From: Boesenbergia rotunda
Lineage: Eukaryota > Streptophyta > Magnoliopsida > Zingiberales > Zingiberaceae
Length of the DNA: 64,000 nucleotides
Reading direction: 5' to 3'
NCBI GenBank assembly: GCA_024364735.1
Contig: JAGFNQ010001617.1
Location: 186,001 to 250,000, forward strand
The number at the start of each line of letters is the position of its first letter. Position 1 is the stretch's first letter. Below are positions 46,841 through 57,029 of this stretch, piece by piece. The notes below the pieces were generated by a model. It saw only the letters and a list, made by a program, of their open reading frames with translations. It did not search any database and was not told the origin of the DNA. The translations under genes were made by a program, and so were the position numbers.

Positions 46841-47275
46841 TGATCGGTCCCCAGACCGATCAGGGAGGATCCTGATCGGTCACCAGACCGATCCAGTAGT
46901 CTGCTGCACACTCCAGATCGGTCCCCAGACCTATCTAGCAGTCTGCTGCATACTCCAGATCAGTCCCCAGACCAATCAGGTTGTGGCCTAATCGGTCACC
47001 AGACCGATCAGGACATGCTCAGACCGATTAGGACCCACCCTGATCGGTCATAGTGAGGAACTCACAACATTTGATTGTTCACCAGAACGATCCGAACAGT
47101 AAACCTGATCGGTCACCCGACCGATCAGGAGTCGATTAGTAAGGTTTGCCAAAGTCACTGTATGTTCCCTGATCGGTCACCAGACCGATCAGACATCGTT
47201 GGATCGGTCACCAGACCGATCCACGAGGGAACTCCGTGCCAACTTCCTTGATCGGTCACCAGACCGATCCAGGCA
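46841..47275. repeat. array of GATCGGTC...GACCGATC palindromes
   Basis: About a dozen copies of CTGATCGGTCACCAGACCGATCAG, with variants of the loop (CACCA or CCCCA) and degenerate copies near 46920-46975 and 47040-47110. Each is a potential 8-11 bp hairpin. Spacing between copies is irregular. Confidence 0.9.
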
Positions 47276-47360
47276 AGGCCAAACCCACTCTAAGTCAAGA
47301 GAACTGGCTCCCAGCCTCCCCTGACTTGTGCTCAGTCCTCCGGATCAAGACTACATGCCC

Positions 47361-47930
47361 AGTTTCACTCACCGGGACTTCAACCTAGCCCTCCAAGCTA
47401 GGATCTGGCTTCACTCACCAGGGTTTCGGTCACCCGGCTTCACTCACCGGGATTTCAACCTAGCTTTACTCACTAGGATTTCAATCACCTGGCTTCACTC
47501 ACCAAGACCCGGCTTCACTCACCAGGATTTCAACCTAGCTTCACTCACTAGGATTTCCATCATCTGGCTTCACTCACCAGGACCCGGCTTCACTCACCGG
47601 GGATTTCAACCACCTAGCCCTCCAAGCTAGGACCTGACCCTCCAAGCCAGGACTTTTCACACCTAGCCCTCCAAGCTAGGATTTTTCCCACCTAACCCTT
47701 CAAGTCAGGATTTTTCCATGCCTAACCCTCCAAGTTAGGACTTTTCACACCTAGCCCTCCAAGCTAGGATTTTTCCATGCCTAACCCTCCAAGTTAGGAC
47801 TTTTCACACCTAGCCCTCCAAGCTAGGATTTTTCCATGCCTAACCCTCAAAGTTAGGACTTTTCACACCTAGCCCTCCAAGCTAGGATTTTTCCCACCTA
47901 ACCCTCCAAGTTAGGATTTCGTGCGCAGTC
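47361..47930. repeat. array of short hairpins with covarying stems
   Basis: There are two loop types. CTTCACTCA is enclosed by CCCGG/CCGGG, CCTAG/CTAGG or CTGG/CCAG. CCTCCAA is enclosed by CCTAGC/GCTAGG or CCTAAC/GTTAGG. Examples are 47384-47402, 47433-47451 and 47459-47477. Units are separated by GATTTTTCC or GATTTCAAC linkers. Loop and linker are conserved while the stem changes on both sides. A minority of units (near 47500, 47635 and 47700) have mismatched stems. Confidence 0.9.
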
Positions 47931-50039
47931 CCCGACTAGGACTTAATCTCAATTCGTTTAACTAAACTTAAATCAAAACTTAAATCGTTGTCAACACCAA
48001 AACAACAATCGGGCCAGACTGCATCAACATCCATAACTGTCTATTTGATTAATAATCTCTTCCCCTGAAGCATAAATTGGAGAACATTTTCTGACTACAA
48101 CATTTTTTAAGAAATTTTGTTTGTTTCGCCTGAAAGGGTGCTCAACAGGTAAAAATTTACGATGATTATCAAACCAAGATACCTTCCCACTACAAGGTAA
48201 TGAAAATGCATCAGAATCTATCATGCAGTGTGGGCATGCTAATTTACCAGCTGTGCTCCATCCAGATAACATTGAGTATGCTGGAAAATCACTGATTGTC
48301 CATAATAATACAGCTTGCAAACGAAAATTTGTTTTACTTGCAACATCATAAGTCATTGAGCCTACATTCCATAATTCATTCAACTCGGCAATTAGAGGTT
48401 GAAGGAAAACATCTATCTTATCTTTAGGATTGGTTGAACCAAGAATTAGTACAGTAAGGAACATAAATTCGTCTTTCATGCACATCCATGAAGGTAAATT
48501 ATAAGGTGTCAATATTACTGGCCAAGATGAATCTTGCTGTCCCAACTGACCAAATGGCTGAAAACCATCTGCAGAAAGGCCCAATCTAACATTCCGAGGT
48601 TCCATTGCAAATGAAGGATATACAGTATCAAGATGTTTCCATGCAGGGGAATCACAGGGATGACACATAATACCCGCTTCGTGCTCATGCTCATGATGCC
48701 ACACCATGTAGCTTGCTGTAGCTGCAGATGCATATAAGCGTTGAAGTCTAGCAGTTAACGGAAAATAATACATGACTTTCCATGCAATATTTTTCTTCTT
48801 CTTCCCTGGTATATGAGTACGATGCTTATAACGCGGGTGACTACAGATTTTGCATTCATTCAGTTCACTGTCTTCATTCCAATATAGCATGTAGTTATTT
48901 AAACAACAATCAATCTTTTCTACAGGCAAACCTAATCCTCTAACCAATTTCTTTGTATCGTAGAAACTATCAGTTATTATGTTATCAGCAGGGAGTAACT
49001 CTAACATTAATTGACATATTTCATCATAACATCTTTCTGAAAAATGATGTTCCGCTTTCATATTTAACAACCTTGCAGTAGCTGATAACTGAGAATGGCC
49101 AGAAGGAATGTCTTCCCATAATTCTCTTTCACTAGACTTTAACATTTCATGTAATTGCTGATATTCAGGTGCAGGTATTTCATCTATGTTGGAATAATCA
49201 GTTGCATTGATCGCATCTTGAACCATTGATTGCATTGCAATATCATTAGTTAATGGTTCGAGGGACGCAATAAAAGTATTAGATGATGAACCAACAGAAG
49301 GGACAATTGATTCATATACATAAGGTTCTCCATGACAATACCAATTATAGTAATTAGGCACAAACCCATTTCTACAAATATGTACTCTCACCATATCTTC
49401 ATCACGGTAGTCTATATTTCTGCATTTTCTATGATTACATGGACACTTTAACTTATCACCATCCATACATTCTGGATGACTCTTAGTAAAATTCATAAAT
49501 TGTTCCAGATCAGTAATAAACTCATCTCTGATAAATTCATTGTCTAATCGGTTATACATCCAAGCCTTGTTCATATACATTGTTACCTAAAATTAAAATA
49601 AATTAATTAAGATATACCTAAATTATTCTAATTAAAGGAAGTATCATGGTGTTCAGTAAGATATACCTAAATTATTAATTCTAAATGTTATCTTATATAA
49701 TAAGGTCTAGCATAATATGCTAAATTAACAAGTACGATAAAATCATATAATAACTAAAATTATCTCATTATTAAAGACTAAAATAACAAGTAATTGCTAA
49801 ATTTATAAAATTCTAACATAACAAAAAACATAAGAACAAATTTTACCTGAAAATTAGATGAAAGTCGGAGAAGACCAGCAAAAGTAACAACTTAAGAAAA
49901 AATAAATTATATTCAAAAAGTTAATGCAAAAATAAGATGAACTCATTCAAAAGTTGATAGGTTAGGATTGAAACCATAATTGAGTAGCCAGATCAACTCA
50001 TTCAAAAGTTGAATGCATACGGTTGGAACCCTAATTGAA

Positions 50040-50440
50040 CAGCCATCTTTGGCCCTAGCGCCGGGCGGGGGCGGCCAGCGCTGGCCGGCCGGGAGCGGCC
50101 GCGGCAAGACCTGGCCGGCCGCGCACCCGCGCTGGCAGGCCACGCGCGACAGCGGTAAGACCTAGCCGGCCACGCGCGGGCGCGACCACACCTAGCCGGC
50201 CACGCGTGGACCCGGACAAAACTGGCCGGCGGCTCGCGGGCGCGGCCAGACCTAGCTAGCGGCTCGCGGCCTCGGCCAGACCTGGCCGGCGGCTCGCAAC
50301 CGCGGTCAGACCTGGCCGGTGACGCGCGGCTGAGGCCAGACCTAGCCGGTGACGCGAGGCCAGATCTGGTCGGCCGCGACGGGCGCGAGGCCAGATCTGG
50401 TCGGCCGCACCGGCACGAGGCCAGATCTGCCGTCGCGAAA
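50040..50440 (-). repeat. CpG-rich ~30-40 bp tandem array at the 5' end of the CACTA gene region
   Basis: About ten diverged units containing AGACCTGGCCGGC and GGCTCGCGG lie between the TNP2 start and the right subterminal repeats, so in the likely promoter or leader of TNP2. Composition is extremely GC-rich compared with the AT-rich DNA on its left. Confidence 0.75.
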
Positions 50441-50664
50441 ATACTACCGGAAATTTGGAGAAAAGAAAACCAAAACGGAGCTTACCGGAGAACGAGAACA
50501 CAGCGCAAGTGAGGGAGGAGACCGGAGGTGGCGACGGCCGGAGGCGACAGCGAACAGCACGTGAGATCGAGCGAAAGGAAGCAGTTCGGGCGAAAGCAAG
50601 GAAGTAAGGAAAGGAAGCAGTTCGGGCGAAAGCAAAAGGAAGAAAGGATTCTGCCCTAATATAA

Positions 50665-50867
50665 GATTTTCCGACGGAATCATTTTCCGTCGGAAATTCC
50701 GACGGAAATATAATTCCGACGGAACGTTTATTTCCGTCGGAAATTTCCGACGGAACGTTTAATCCTGTCGGAAATTTCCGACGGGTATAACTTTTCCGTC
50801 GGAAATTTCCGACGGAATTATATTTCCGTCGGAATTTCCGTCGGTAATATATGATTTTCTTGTAGTG
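50665..50867. repeat. right subterminal repeats and terminus of the CACTA transposon
   Basis: Repeated TTTCCGTCGGAAATTTCCGA palindromes identical in type to the left end, finishing with TTTTCTTGTAGTG. Confidence 0.9.
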
Positions 50868-51109
50868 ATGGACAAGTTAGATCAATCAATGAAGAAGGTT
50901 ATTTGGGTACCCCTTCTTCCTTTCTCTCTACCTCTCTTTTCTTTCTACTTCTCTTTACTTTATCAAAGCAGCCGACTTTGTATTCCACCGTTCATAGTGA
51001 TTTTTCTTCCTCTGTCCGTGGTTTTTTCCGTCAAGAGTTTTCCACTTAAATTTGGTGAATTCTCTATTCTTCTTGTTGTCATTTTTCGTTCTAATCTCGT
51101 AATAGAAAG

Positions 51110-52540
51110 TTATAATTAATTCATTTTAATTTAATTTTGGGTTTGTTTGTTTAATAAATTAAATTAATAAAATTAATTAGGTTAAGTTACGTTAAATTAT
51201 TAAGTTTACATTTTAAATTAATCTTTAATTAAATTTGGGTTTTATCTTAGAATTGATAATTAAGGATAAACAATTTAGTTCAAGTTTGAATAAATTTAAG
51301 TATTTTTAGTTTAGGATTAATTAGAATGATTAGTTATTTAAAAGTTTGAGTTGAGTGTTCAAATCAGGTTTACGTTAATTTAGTTCAATTAATTAAGTTT
51401 TAGTTAAATTAAGTTTTAGATTAAGTTATATTGAGTTTTAACTTATTAAAGTTTAAATTTTGAATTAATTAATTTTATCTAAGTTTGATTAAATAAGAAT
51501 TAATTACATGAAGGTTTACTTATGTTTAATCAATATAATTAAACCATTTTGGTTAAGTTTAGGTTCGGTTGATTAAGTTAATAATTAGGTTTATTAACTT
51601 GATTTAACGTGTTAGCTTTAAATTGATTTAGATTAACCATAATATAAGTCTTAAATTGATTAAGGTTTAATGTAAATTTTAGATTAATTATTAATGCCTT
51701 AATTAAGGAAAAGTTTAAGTTATGTTTAAATAAGTTTAGGTTAAATTAAATTTAGGTTTATTTAATTAAAATTAAGTGGATTAATTAAACTTCTTAGATT
51801 GAATTGATTAGATTAATTAGTTTCACACTGTAACAAAATTGACTTTTCGGTGCGTAATTATTCTATCTGCAACGTGCATCACATGCTACACAACTTCAAC
51901 CTGTTAAAAGTCATAACAAATCGACAGTTGTAATAGTTTAATTAGGTAATTTATATTAAGTTACGATTTATTAAATTAAGGTTAAAATTATTCATTAAGT
52001 TTATCTAAATTTAATTAGAGTTAACTTAGATTGTTAAATTAGGTTTCCATTAATTTTGGATTTAATTAACTTAGTTTTGAAATTCGATTATCTTGAATGA
52101 AAATAATTAGTTGTAGTTATGTTTTATTAAATTGATTAAGTTATATTGATTTTTAATTTAACTTATTTAAGTTTAAATTATTAAAGATTATTTAAATGAA
52201 GGTTTATTTGATGTTAAAATTATTAAAGTTTAAAATTAAGTTAAATTTAAGTTAATTAAGTTAATAAAATTAAATTACAATTAAGTTTTATGTTTAATTT
52301 ATTGAATTAATTAATTAAGGATTTTTTAATTAAGTTAAATTGGATTCGTTCATTGAATTTTATTTTAATTTTACATTTATCTTAAATCCATCTCACCCTT
52401 TTCTAAATTTTTAAATAAGGAACATTATATATTTTGTGAGATGGTTATAAATTTTATCTTTATTAATTTAGTTTGATTTCTAATGATTGATTGATATTTG
52501 AGTTAGATTTAAGTTAACAGTTAGTTAAGTGTATGTTTCA
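51110..52540. other. AT-rich interior of the minus-strand element (right part)
   Basis: Continues 34917-36339 across the Copia insertion. It is TTAATTAAG-rich with no coding signal. Target duplication GAAAG is at 51105-51109. Confidence 0.6.
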
Positions 52541-54845
52541 AAAATCACATTCCTAGCCATGGAGAGGTATAGGGCCTTCTTAAGTATTAGAGCAACAACC
52601 ACTTTTTAGACAAAGACTTTTTAAGAAATTATACACTTAACTTACTTCTTAAAAATCTTTAGTCTAACTAGTTTAAGATTTGACAAGATAGCTTCGGTTA
52701 GTTGCACTTAACTAAGTAGACCAAGTATGATACACCTTACTTTACTTGGCTCCCTAGATCAAATTTTCCTGACGTATTATCATCTGACCCCACCTTGGTA
52801 CTAGGTTTGATAAGTATCAATCAAATATGAGTTCTTAACTAATCATTCTGATTTAAGCAAGGATAAAAACCAAGCATGTATTTAAGAAATAAACAAGCAA
52901 TTAATCTATCTAATATTACAGATATTTTTTCGATTGGCTCCTTCCTAAACATGACTTAGATAAGGTCTATTCAAAACATGTACATGATCTTGAGAGACCT
53001 AATACTAGTTTAGTTTTACTTGATTAATTAAATCGATTTTCTTAACCCATTCTTGGATGCTAGGTTTACTCTGATTAACTATGTACATGAAATATTTGTT
53101 TTGACTGGTTTTCACTTTAAATTCAAGTCCGGCTCGGTTGTACATAGCTCACTGAGACACAAGAAGCATGACAAGGCTCTTAGAACTGATAGAGAACTTT
53201 TTCAATGAACTTTTAAGTTTAGTAACTTGATTTTTTTTAGATTAAAATTCTCTTCCTCAAATTATTGGACTTGAGTTGAATTTCCAACCTGAACCTGATC
53301 GATTATTAAACTTGGGTTAGTCTGCTTCTTGAGGAGTTCTACCTCCTTTAGTAGCAACATGACTCTGTTGTTGGATTTTTCTAATTTGCGATTCAAGTAA
53401 GAGATTACGTTAAACAAATTAGATTGTTCAGTTGAGCTTACACTTGGGTTAGTCCCTTCGGAAATGGATATGGATCTGTGGTTTGATTCAGGCTTGGCTT
53501 CCAACTTGGACTTGGTCTCGGTCTCGGACTTGGTCCGTGATCTTTTATCATTAGCGCTAGGAAGCTCACTTGAGCTTGTTCTTCTTTGTTCGATTCTTCC
53601 AATAATCACTCGTCATCTTGCATATTAATGTTAGCAAATTTATTCAAATTGAGGTTGTGTTTCATTACCTTTGTATTCGTGGTTCCCTCATGGAGTTTGA
53701 CCAACTTGTCCTAGAGGTCTTTTGCCGATAAAAGGGCCAACATAGTTGAGCTCCTTGGTGTTAGCTTCAATTTGCCTCTTTATTTTGGGAGTCCAGCTCT
53801 TGTAACTGTAAGTACCCCAAGTTGATTTTGATGTGGTCAACCGACTCAAATTAGGTCATGGTATTTTTAATCCCTATGTCTAACTGTGTAGGAACTTAGG
53901 AGCGCAGGAAGTTGAGCGGAAGACGCATCGATTGAGAAGTATGACACAAAAAGGGAGCCGATGAGCTCGGTGCATCCGAAGGATGCGGAGCTCTGCGGAA
54001 GATTACGCCGATGCAGCGAGAAGGAAGTGCACGGCGTCCAAGGGACGAGAAGTTGGGTTCGGGTGAGCCTAACTCTGGTTGACCAAAAATCATCCAAGAA
54101 GATCAAAAATCACGTTGGAGATTGGTCAGCAGTTGCTGACCTAAACCAGTCTCGGGCGCCCCTGTGCATACAGGTGCCCGAGAGGCTGTTTTATCAACAA
54201 AGCTATCCATTTACGATCTTTGAGCTACAGATAACTCTCAGGTCACGTGTCAGGCGCCCTGGAGCAATCGGGTGCCCCATTACTGCTACGTCAGCAAACA
54301 GATAAGTTTGTCCGGGACTATAAATAGGTCCCTAGAGCTCAGTTTCAATTCACTCATTCAATTCAAGCATTAGCAAACGAATTCTATGTAGTTTTTCTTC
54401 CTTTTTCTGAGCATTCCAGGTGTAAGAGGCTTCTCCACCCGAAGGAGTTTTATTCAAAAGAATCGAGCCACATTCCGCCTTGGATTAGCAACTTCCCCGG
54501 TTGCAAATTATGTAAAATCTGGTTGCCTCTTTCTTTAACAGTTTGCTCAATTTTTTTATGTTATTTATTTCTGCTTGATATAACTAACATCTTTGTTTAA
54601 AGATAACCCAAGATTTGAGTTTTTATTTTCAGGGGCAATTCACCCCCCTCTTGCCGACCAACGATCATCGTCAGTAACCTTCTTCATTGATCGGTAGGCT
54701 GAACCCAGTCTTGATTATGATCTACAAGTCTATGTGGATCTTTAGAAAATACGTCATTCGTCCCTTCTAGTAGACAATATCATCTCTACTGAATAAAGGG
54801 GGGCAGATAGTACTATAGCCTTCCTAGAGGACCATCACAAAGAAA
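52541..54845 (-). pseudogene. gag of the minus-strand element (UBN2-type), degenerate and split by a solo LTR
   Basis: Reading on the minus strand from about 54790, blocks KIHIDL and IIIKTGFSLPINEEG match the start of UBN2-type LTR gag domains. After the solo LTR (54673-53807) the sequence resumes with SWTPKIKRQIEANTKELNYV and then DKLVKLHEGTTNTKVMKHNL. A Lys/Ser/Glu-rich stretch follows, with a Leu-rich helix at 53609-53262 (YLNRKLEKSNNRVMLLLKEV). Several stops interrupt it. No protease or polymerase follows, so the element would depend on proteins in trans. The lower part, 53260-52541, is too decayed to assign. Confidence 0.7.
53807..54673 (+). mobile_element. solo LTR (867 bp) inside gag
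   Basis: Starts TGTAAGTACCCC and ends GATCATCGTCA, with the 5-base duplication GTAAC at 53802-53806 and 54674-54678. Removing it restores the gag reading order. The TATA box is GGGACTATAAATAGG (54313-54327). The CACCCCCCTCTTGCCGACC stretch near the end is typical of plant LTR 3' ends and gives plus orientation. A long imperfect hairpin (54151-54182) lies upstream of the TATA box. Confidence 0.88.
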
Positions 54846-55508
54846 ATCGAAAACACATGGGAAAGATTATGGGCTTATAAGGAAAAAAGATATCTCCATT
54901 GGAGTGAGGCCTTTTAGGAGAGCCCAAGAGTAAAACCATGAGGGTTTAGGCCCAAAGTGGACAATAACATACCATTATAGAGATATCTAAATTCCTTTCG
55001 GTCCTAACAATTGGTATCAGAGCTGGTCGATCTTCACCAGAACCACCGGAAGAAGCACGAGCTAAAGTCATGATCTAGATCTAACCATGTGGGTTAAGCC
55101 TTGAATAAAGGATGTGTGGACTCCCGTGTCTTGATCAAGAGGACCAAACACCAGGCAGAGAAGTCCTAGTTGCGGCTAGGCGGTGAAGTCCTAGTAGGTC
55201 GGGTGGACCGAGGGGCAGAAAGTCCTAGTGGGTTGAGGATCGGACATCAAATGGAAAGGGTTTCTGCTTGAGGGGGGGATTGTAGTCCTTTGTTTGAGGG
55301 GTGGGGGGATTGTTGGGGTTGCAAGATTGCAAACATAATCCCACATCGAAAACACATGGGAAAGATTATAGGCTTAATAGGAAAAAAGATATCTCCATTA
55401 GAGTAAAGCCGTTTAGGAGAGCCCAAGAGCAAAACCATAAGGGCTTAGGTCCAAAGTGGACAATATCATACCATTATGGAGATATCTAAATTTTTTTCGA
55501 TCCTAACA
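54846..55508 (+). mobile_element. TRIM (terminal-repeat retrotransposon in miniature), 5' LTR truncated
   Basis: The right LTR is 55311-55508 (TGTTGGGGTTGC to CCTAACA, 198 bp). The left LTR remnant, 54846-55009, matches its last ~165 bases. A TGGTATCAGAGC primer-binding site is at 55012-55023 and the G-rich polypurine tract GAGGGGTGGGGGGAT is at 55296-55310. The interior is about 300 bases and non-coding. It sits about 40 bases inside the primer site of the host element, in the opposite orientation. Confidence 0.85.
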
Positions 55509-55533
55509 AAAAACATGCACTAATTTAGAGTGA

Positions 55534-55545
55534 TCCTTGATACCA
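55534..55545 (-). promoter_or_regulatory. primer-binding site of the minus-strand element
   Basis: TGGTATCAAGG on the minus strand, two bases beyond the 5' LTR end at 55548. It is an initiator-Met-tRNA-like site with decay at its distal end. Confidence 0.7.
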
Positions 55546-55547
55546 AT

Positions 55548-56958
55548 TGTTAGATCGAGGAAGTGCTAGAGGGAGAGGAGGCGGGAGGGGGGTGAATAGC
55601 ACGCTTCGTGCATGTTCAAAATTCGTTTGAAAACCAAACTTGTTGCAGTGGAATACATGAACAAAGTAAAGAAAAGTCACCTTACTTTTTACTCGATTTG
55701 CAGCCCAATGGCTACTACTCTAAGGCACACAGTCAGTTTGACTATTTTTGGTGGGCAATCACTATTATCTTTCTTTCCAACAGAGAAATAAGTCTACCGA
55801 CCCTTTGAGTAATTAAACACGAAAAGAAAGCAAGTGTAGTAAAGTAGACAACAAATAAACATTACCCAAGACTAGGCTCATTTGAGCTCGTAGCAGTGCC
55901 ATCTCATTGTTTCGTCATTGACACTTGAACGTAGCAAAGTGTTGGAATTTTGGAAGCGTAACGGAGCACTTGAAGAAGTAATGAAGTGATGTTAAAGGTG
56001 TTGTTCGAAGGCTCTTTTATATAATGATTCGAGTGCTTGGACCAGCCTCGGGCGCCCCAAGCATGGGCTATCTGATCCTACTTTGTCACTAATTCGACCA
56101 ACTCTAGGTGTTTGGATCCCATCTAAGCGCATGTCTTGATGATGTGGTGACATCTGGTCGAAGCTCAATCCAGCCTTTACTACGGCAAGTTTATCTCCTC
56201 CCAGACCCGGATCCTTCTGGGCGCCTAGAAGTTGATTTGTAATGCCCAATCCTAGAGTGCCAACTCAGCGGGGCATGGAATTGGATTTTGGCTGATATGG
56301 ACACCTAGATCCTATAGGACTCCCCGCACCTCCGATCGCTTAGATCCACTCCGGGCGACTAGAGCCTTATTTCCGACAAACTTCCAAATATCGCTTCTTG
56401 CATCACAGCGTTAGCACAAACATATATAAATATTATGATTGACAGCTTTCCAACTATCCGATCTCAACTTCAGGTCTCCCATGAAATCTTAGGTTGGACC
56501 AATGTCTATAGCTCTCTTTCTGAGAGTGTGTCCTTACCTCTCTACTTGGGAGAGTTTACTTGATGTCAAACCTTGGTCGACCGGACCTGTTTGGATTTTT
56601 GCTCAGTTGATCTTGACCCTCCGGACTTTTCAGCTAAATCTTTAGTCCTCGACATATCTAGGCGTCCACCTAGTGTCCTCAACTCTAGAGCTTCTTGCCT
56701 AGTCTCCTCGACCCAGGGCTTCCTGCGCGATGTTTTTGATTTGCCAAGACTTCCTGCCTTGTCCTTAGACCAGGACTTTCTTGCCTATCCCTTCAACTAG
56801 AACTTCCTTATGTACTCTCAACTAGGACTTCCCTTGTCTAACCTCAACTATGACTTTCTTGCAAAACTTGATCAACATGTTAAAATACCATAAGACTTAA
56901 CTTTGATCCTTTAACATTAAAACTTAGGTTCAATCGTATGATGCATCTTGCACCAATA
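55548..56958 (-). repeat. 5' LTR (right copy) of the minus-strand element
   Basis: Minus strand runs TATTGGTGCAAGATG to ATCTAACA, 1411 bases. The TATA box on the minus strand is ATTATATAAAAGAGCC (56025-56009). Pairs with 33555-34899. Confidence 0.82.
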
Positions 56959-57029
56959 CTATGCCAACCCGTGGGGCAATTCTCTTTAATATGATAGTGG
57001 GCATGTTGGGATAAATGAATTAATATAAT
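56959..57029. other. flank of the minus-strand element
   Basis: Short AT-rich stretch. No feature was recognised, and no copy of the left flank was found. Confidence 0.4.

Larger units (their letters stand above)
45849..48029 (-). mobile_element. solo LTR (2.18 kb) inside the CACTA transposase gene
   Basis: The plus strand starts TGTTGGTGCTTGG and ends GCATCAACA. The 5-base duplication TCCAT lies at 45844-45848 and 48030-48034, and removing the insert joins the two halves of TNP2. The GAGGGGGGGTGAATA stretch near the left end matches the 3' end of other LTRs here read in reverse, so the LTR points to the minus strand. Two hairpin arrays (46841-47275 and 47361-47930) fill its U3 half. No protein-coding sequence is credible. 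Confidence 0.92.
43822..49580 (-). pseudogene. TNP2-type CACTA transposase, split by a solo LTR and with a nonsense codon
   Basis: TNP2-type proteins cut and join the element ends. Minus-strand exons are 49580-48035, 45843-44798, 44710-44611 and 44532-43822. The first is cut from the second by the solo LTR 45849-48029 and its TCCAT duplication. The N-terminus is the transposase-associated domain (MYMNKAWMYNRLDNEF, then CPCNHRKCRN). The Transposase_21 core follows, with LGLSADGFQPFGQLG, then LPSWMCMKDEFMFL and KLACPHCM. After the insertion come IFWELPYWKYLLIRHNL, IHDCHVFMQILIPV and GPVQYRWMYSFERFL. The last exon is a DUF4216-like C-terminus (YSGYYVNGLRFHVAQRDS) with a TAG at about 44333-44335. 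The acidic C-terminus ends at 43822. Confidence 0.93.
40258..50867 (-). mobile_element. En/Spm (CACTA) transposon, 10.6 kb, inactivated
   Basis: The ends are CACTACCACAAAA and its inverted partner TTTTCTTGTAGTG. The 3-base target duplication ATG lies at 40255-40257 and 50868-50870. Subterminal regions at 40275-40600 and 50665-50850 are packed with TTCCGACGGAAA palindromes, the expected transposase-binding repeats. Two genes lie on the minus strand: TNP2 with Transposase_21 and DUF4216 regions (43822-49580), and a TNPA-like Ptta/En/Spm gene (42307-43699). A host CSTF64 exon is captured at 41637-41816. TNP2 is split by a solo LTR and both genes have a premature stop, so this copy cannot make its own transposase. 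The termini look intact, so it could in principle respond to transposase from another copy. Confidence 0.95.
36340..51104 (+). mobile_element. Tork-type Copia element, internally deleted and split by a CACTA transposon
   Basis: The left LTR is 36340-36743. The right LTR is 40089-40257 plus 50871-51104. The 5-base duplication GAAAG lies at 36335-36339 and 51105-51109. Without the CACTA insertion the element is about 4.15 kb. A primer-binding site follows the left LTR. Most of gag is missing and the pol frame has four breaks. Gene order is protease, integrase, reverse transcriptase, RNase H, which defines Copia, and the integrase blocks resemble the Tork clade (Tnt1 type). Comparing the two LTRs by eye gives 16 substitutions and one 1-base gap over ~404 bases, about 4%. 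Confidence 0.95.
40089..51104 (+). repeat. 3' LTR of the Copia element, interrupted by the CACTA transposon
   Basis: It consists of 40089-40257 and 50871-51104. Excising 40258-50870, which is the CACTA transposon plus one ATG, gives a continuous 403-base LTR colinear with the left copy. The final CA has become TA. The preceding AAGGTGGAGAT is the probable polypurine tract. Confidence 0.95.
33555..56958 (-). mobile_element. minus-strand gag-only LTR retroelement, host of the nested stack
   Basis: Related LTRs lie at 33555-34899 and 55548-56958. On the minus strand the right LTR ends CTAACA and is followed after two bases by a TGGTATCAAGG primer-binding site (55545-55534). The left LTR begins TGTTAGTGTAAG at 34899, directly preceded by an A/G-rich polypurine tract (34916-34900). 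After removing the Copia/CACTA block (36340-51104), the solo LTR (53807-54673) and the TRIM (54846-55508), the interior is about 4.3 kb: broken gag plus long AT-rich non-coding sequence, with no pol. The outer flanks do not show a shared target duplication, and the far end of the left LTR is truncated. Confidence 0.72.
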
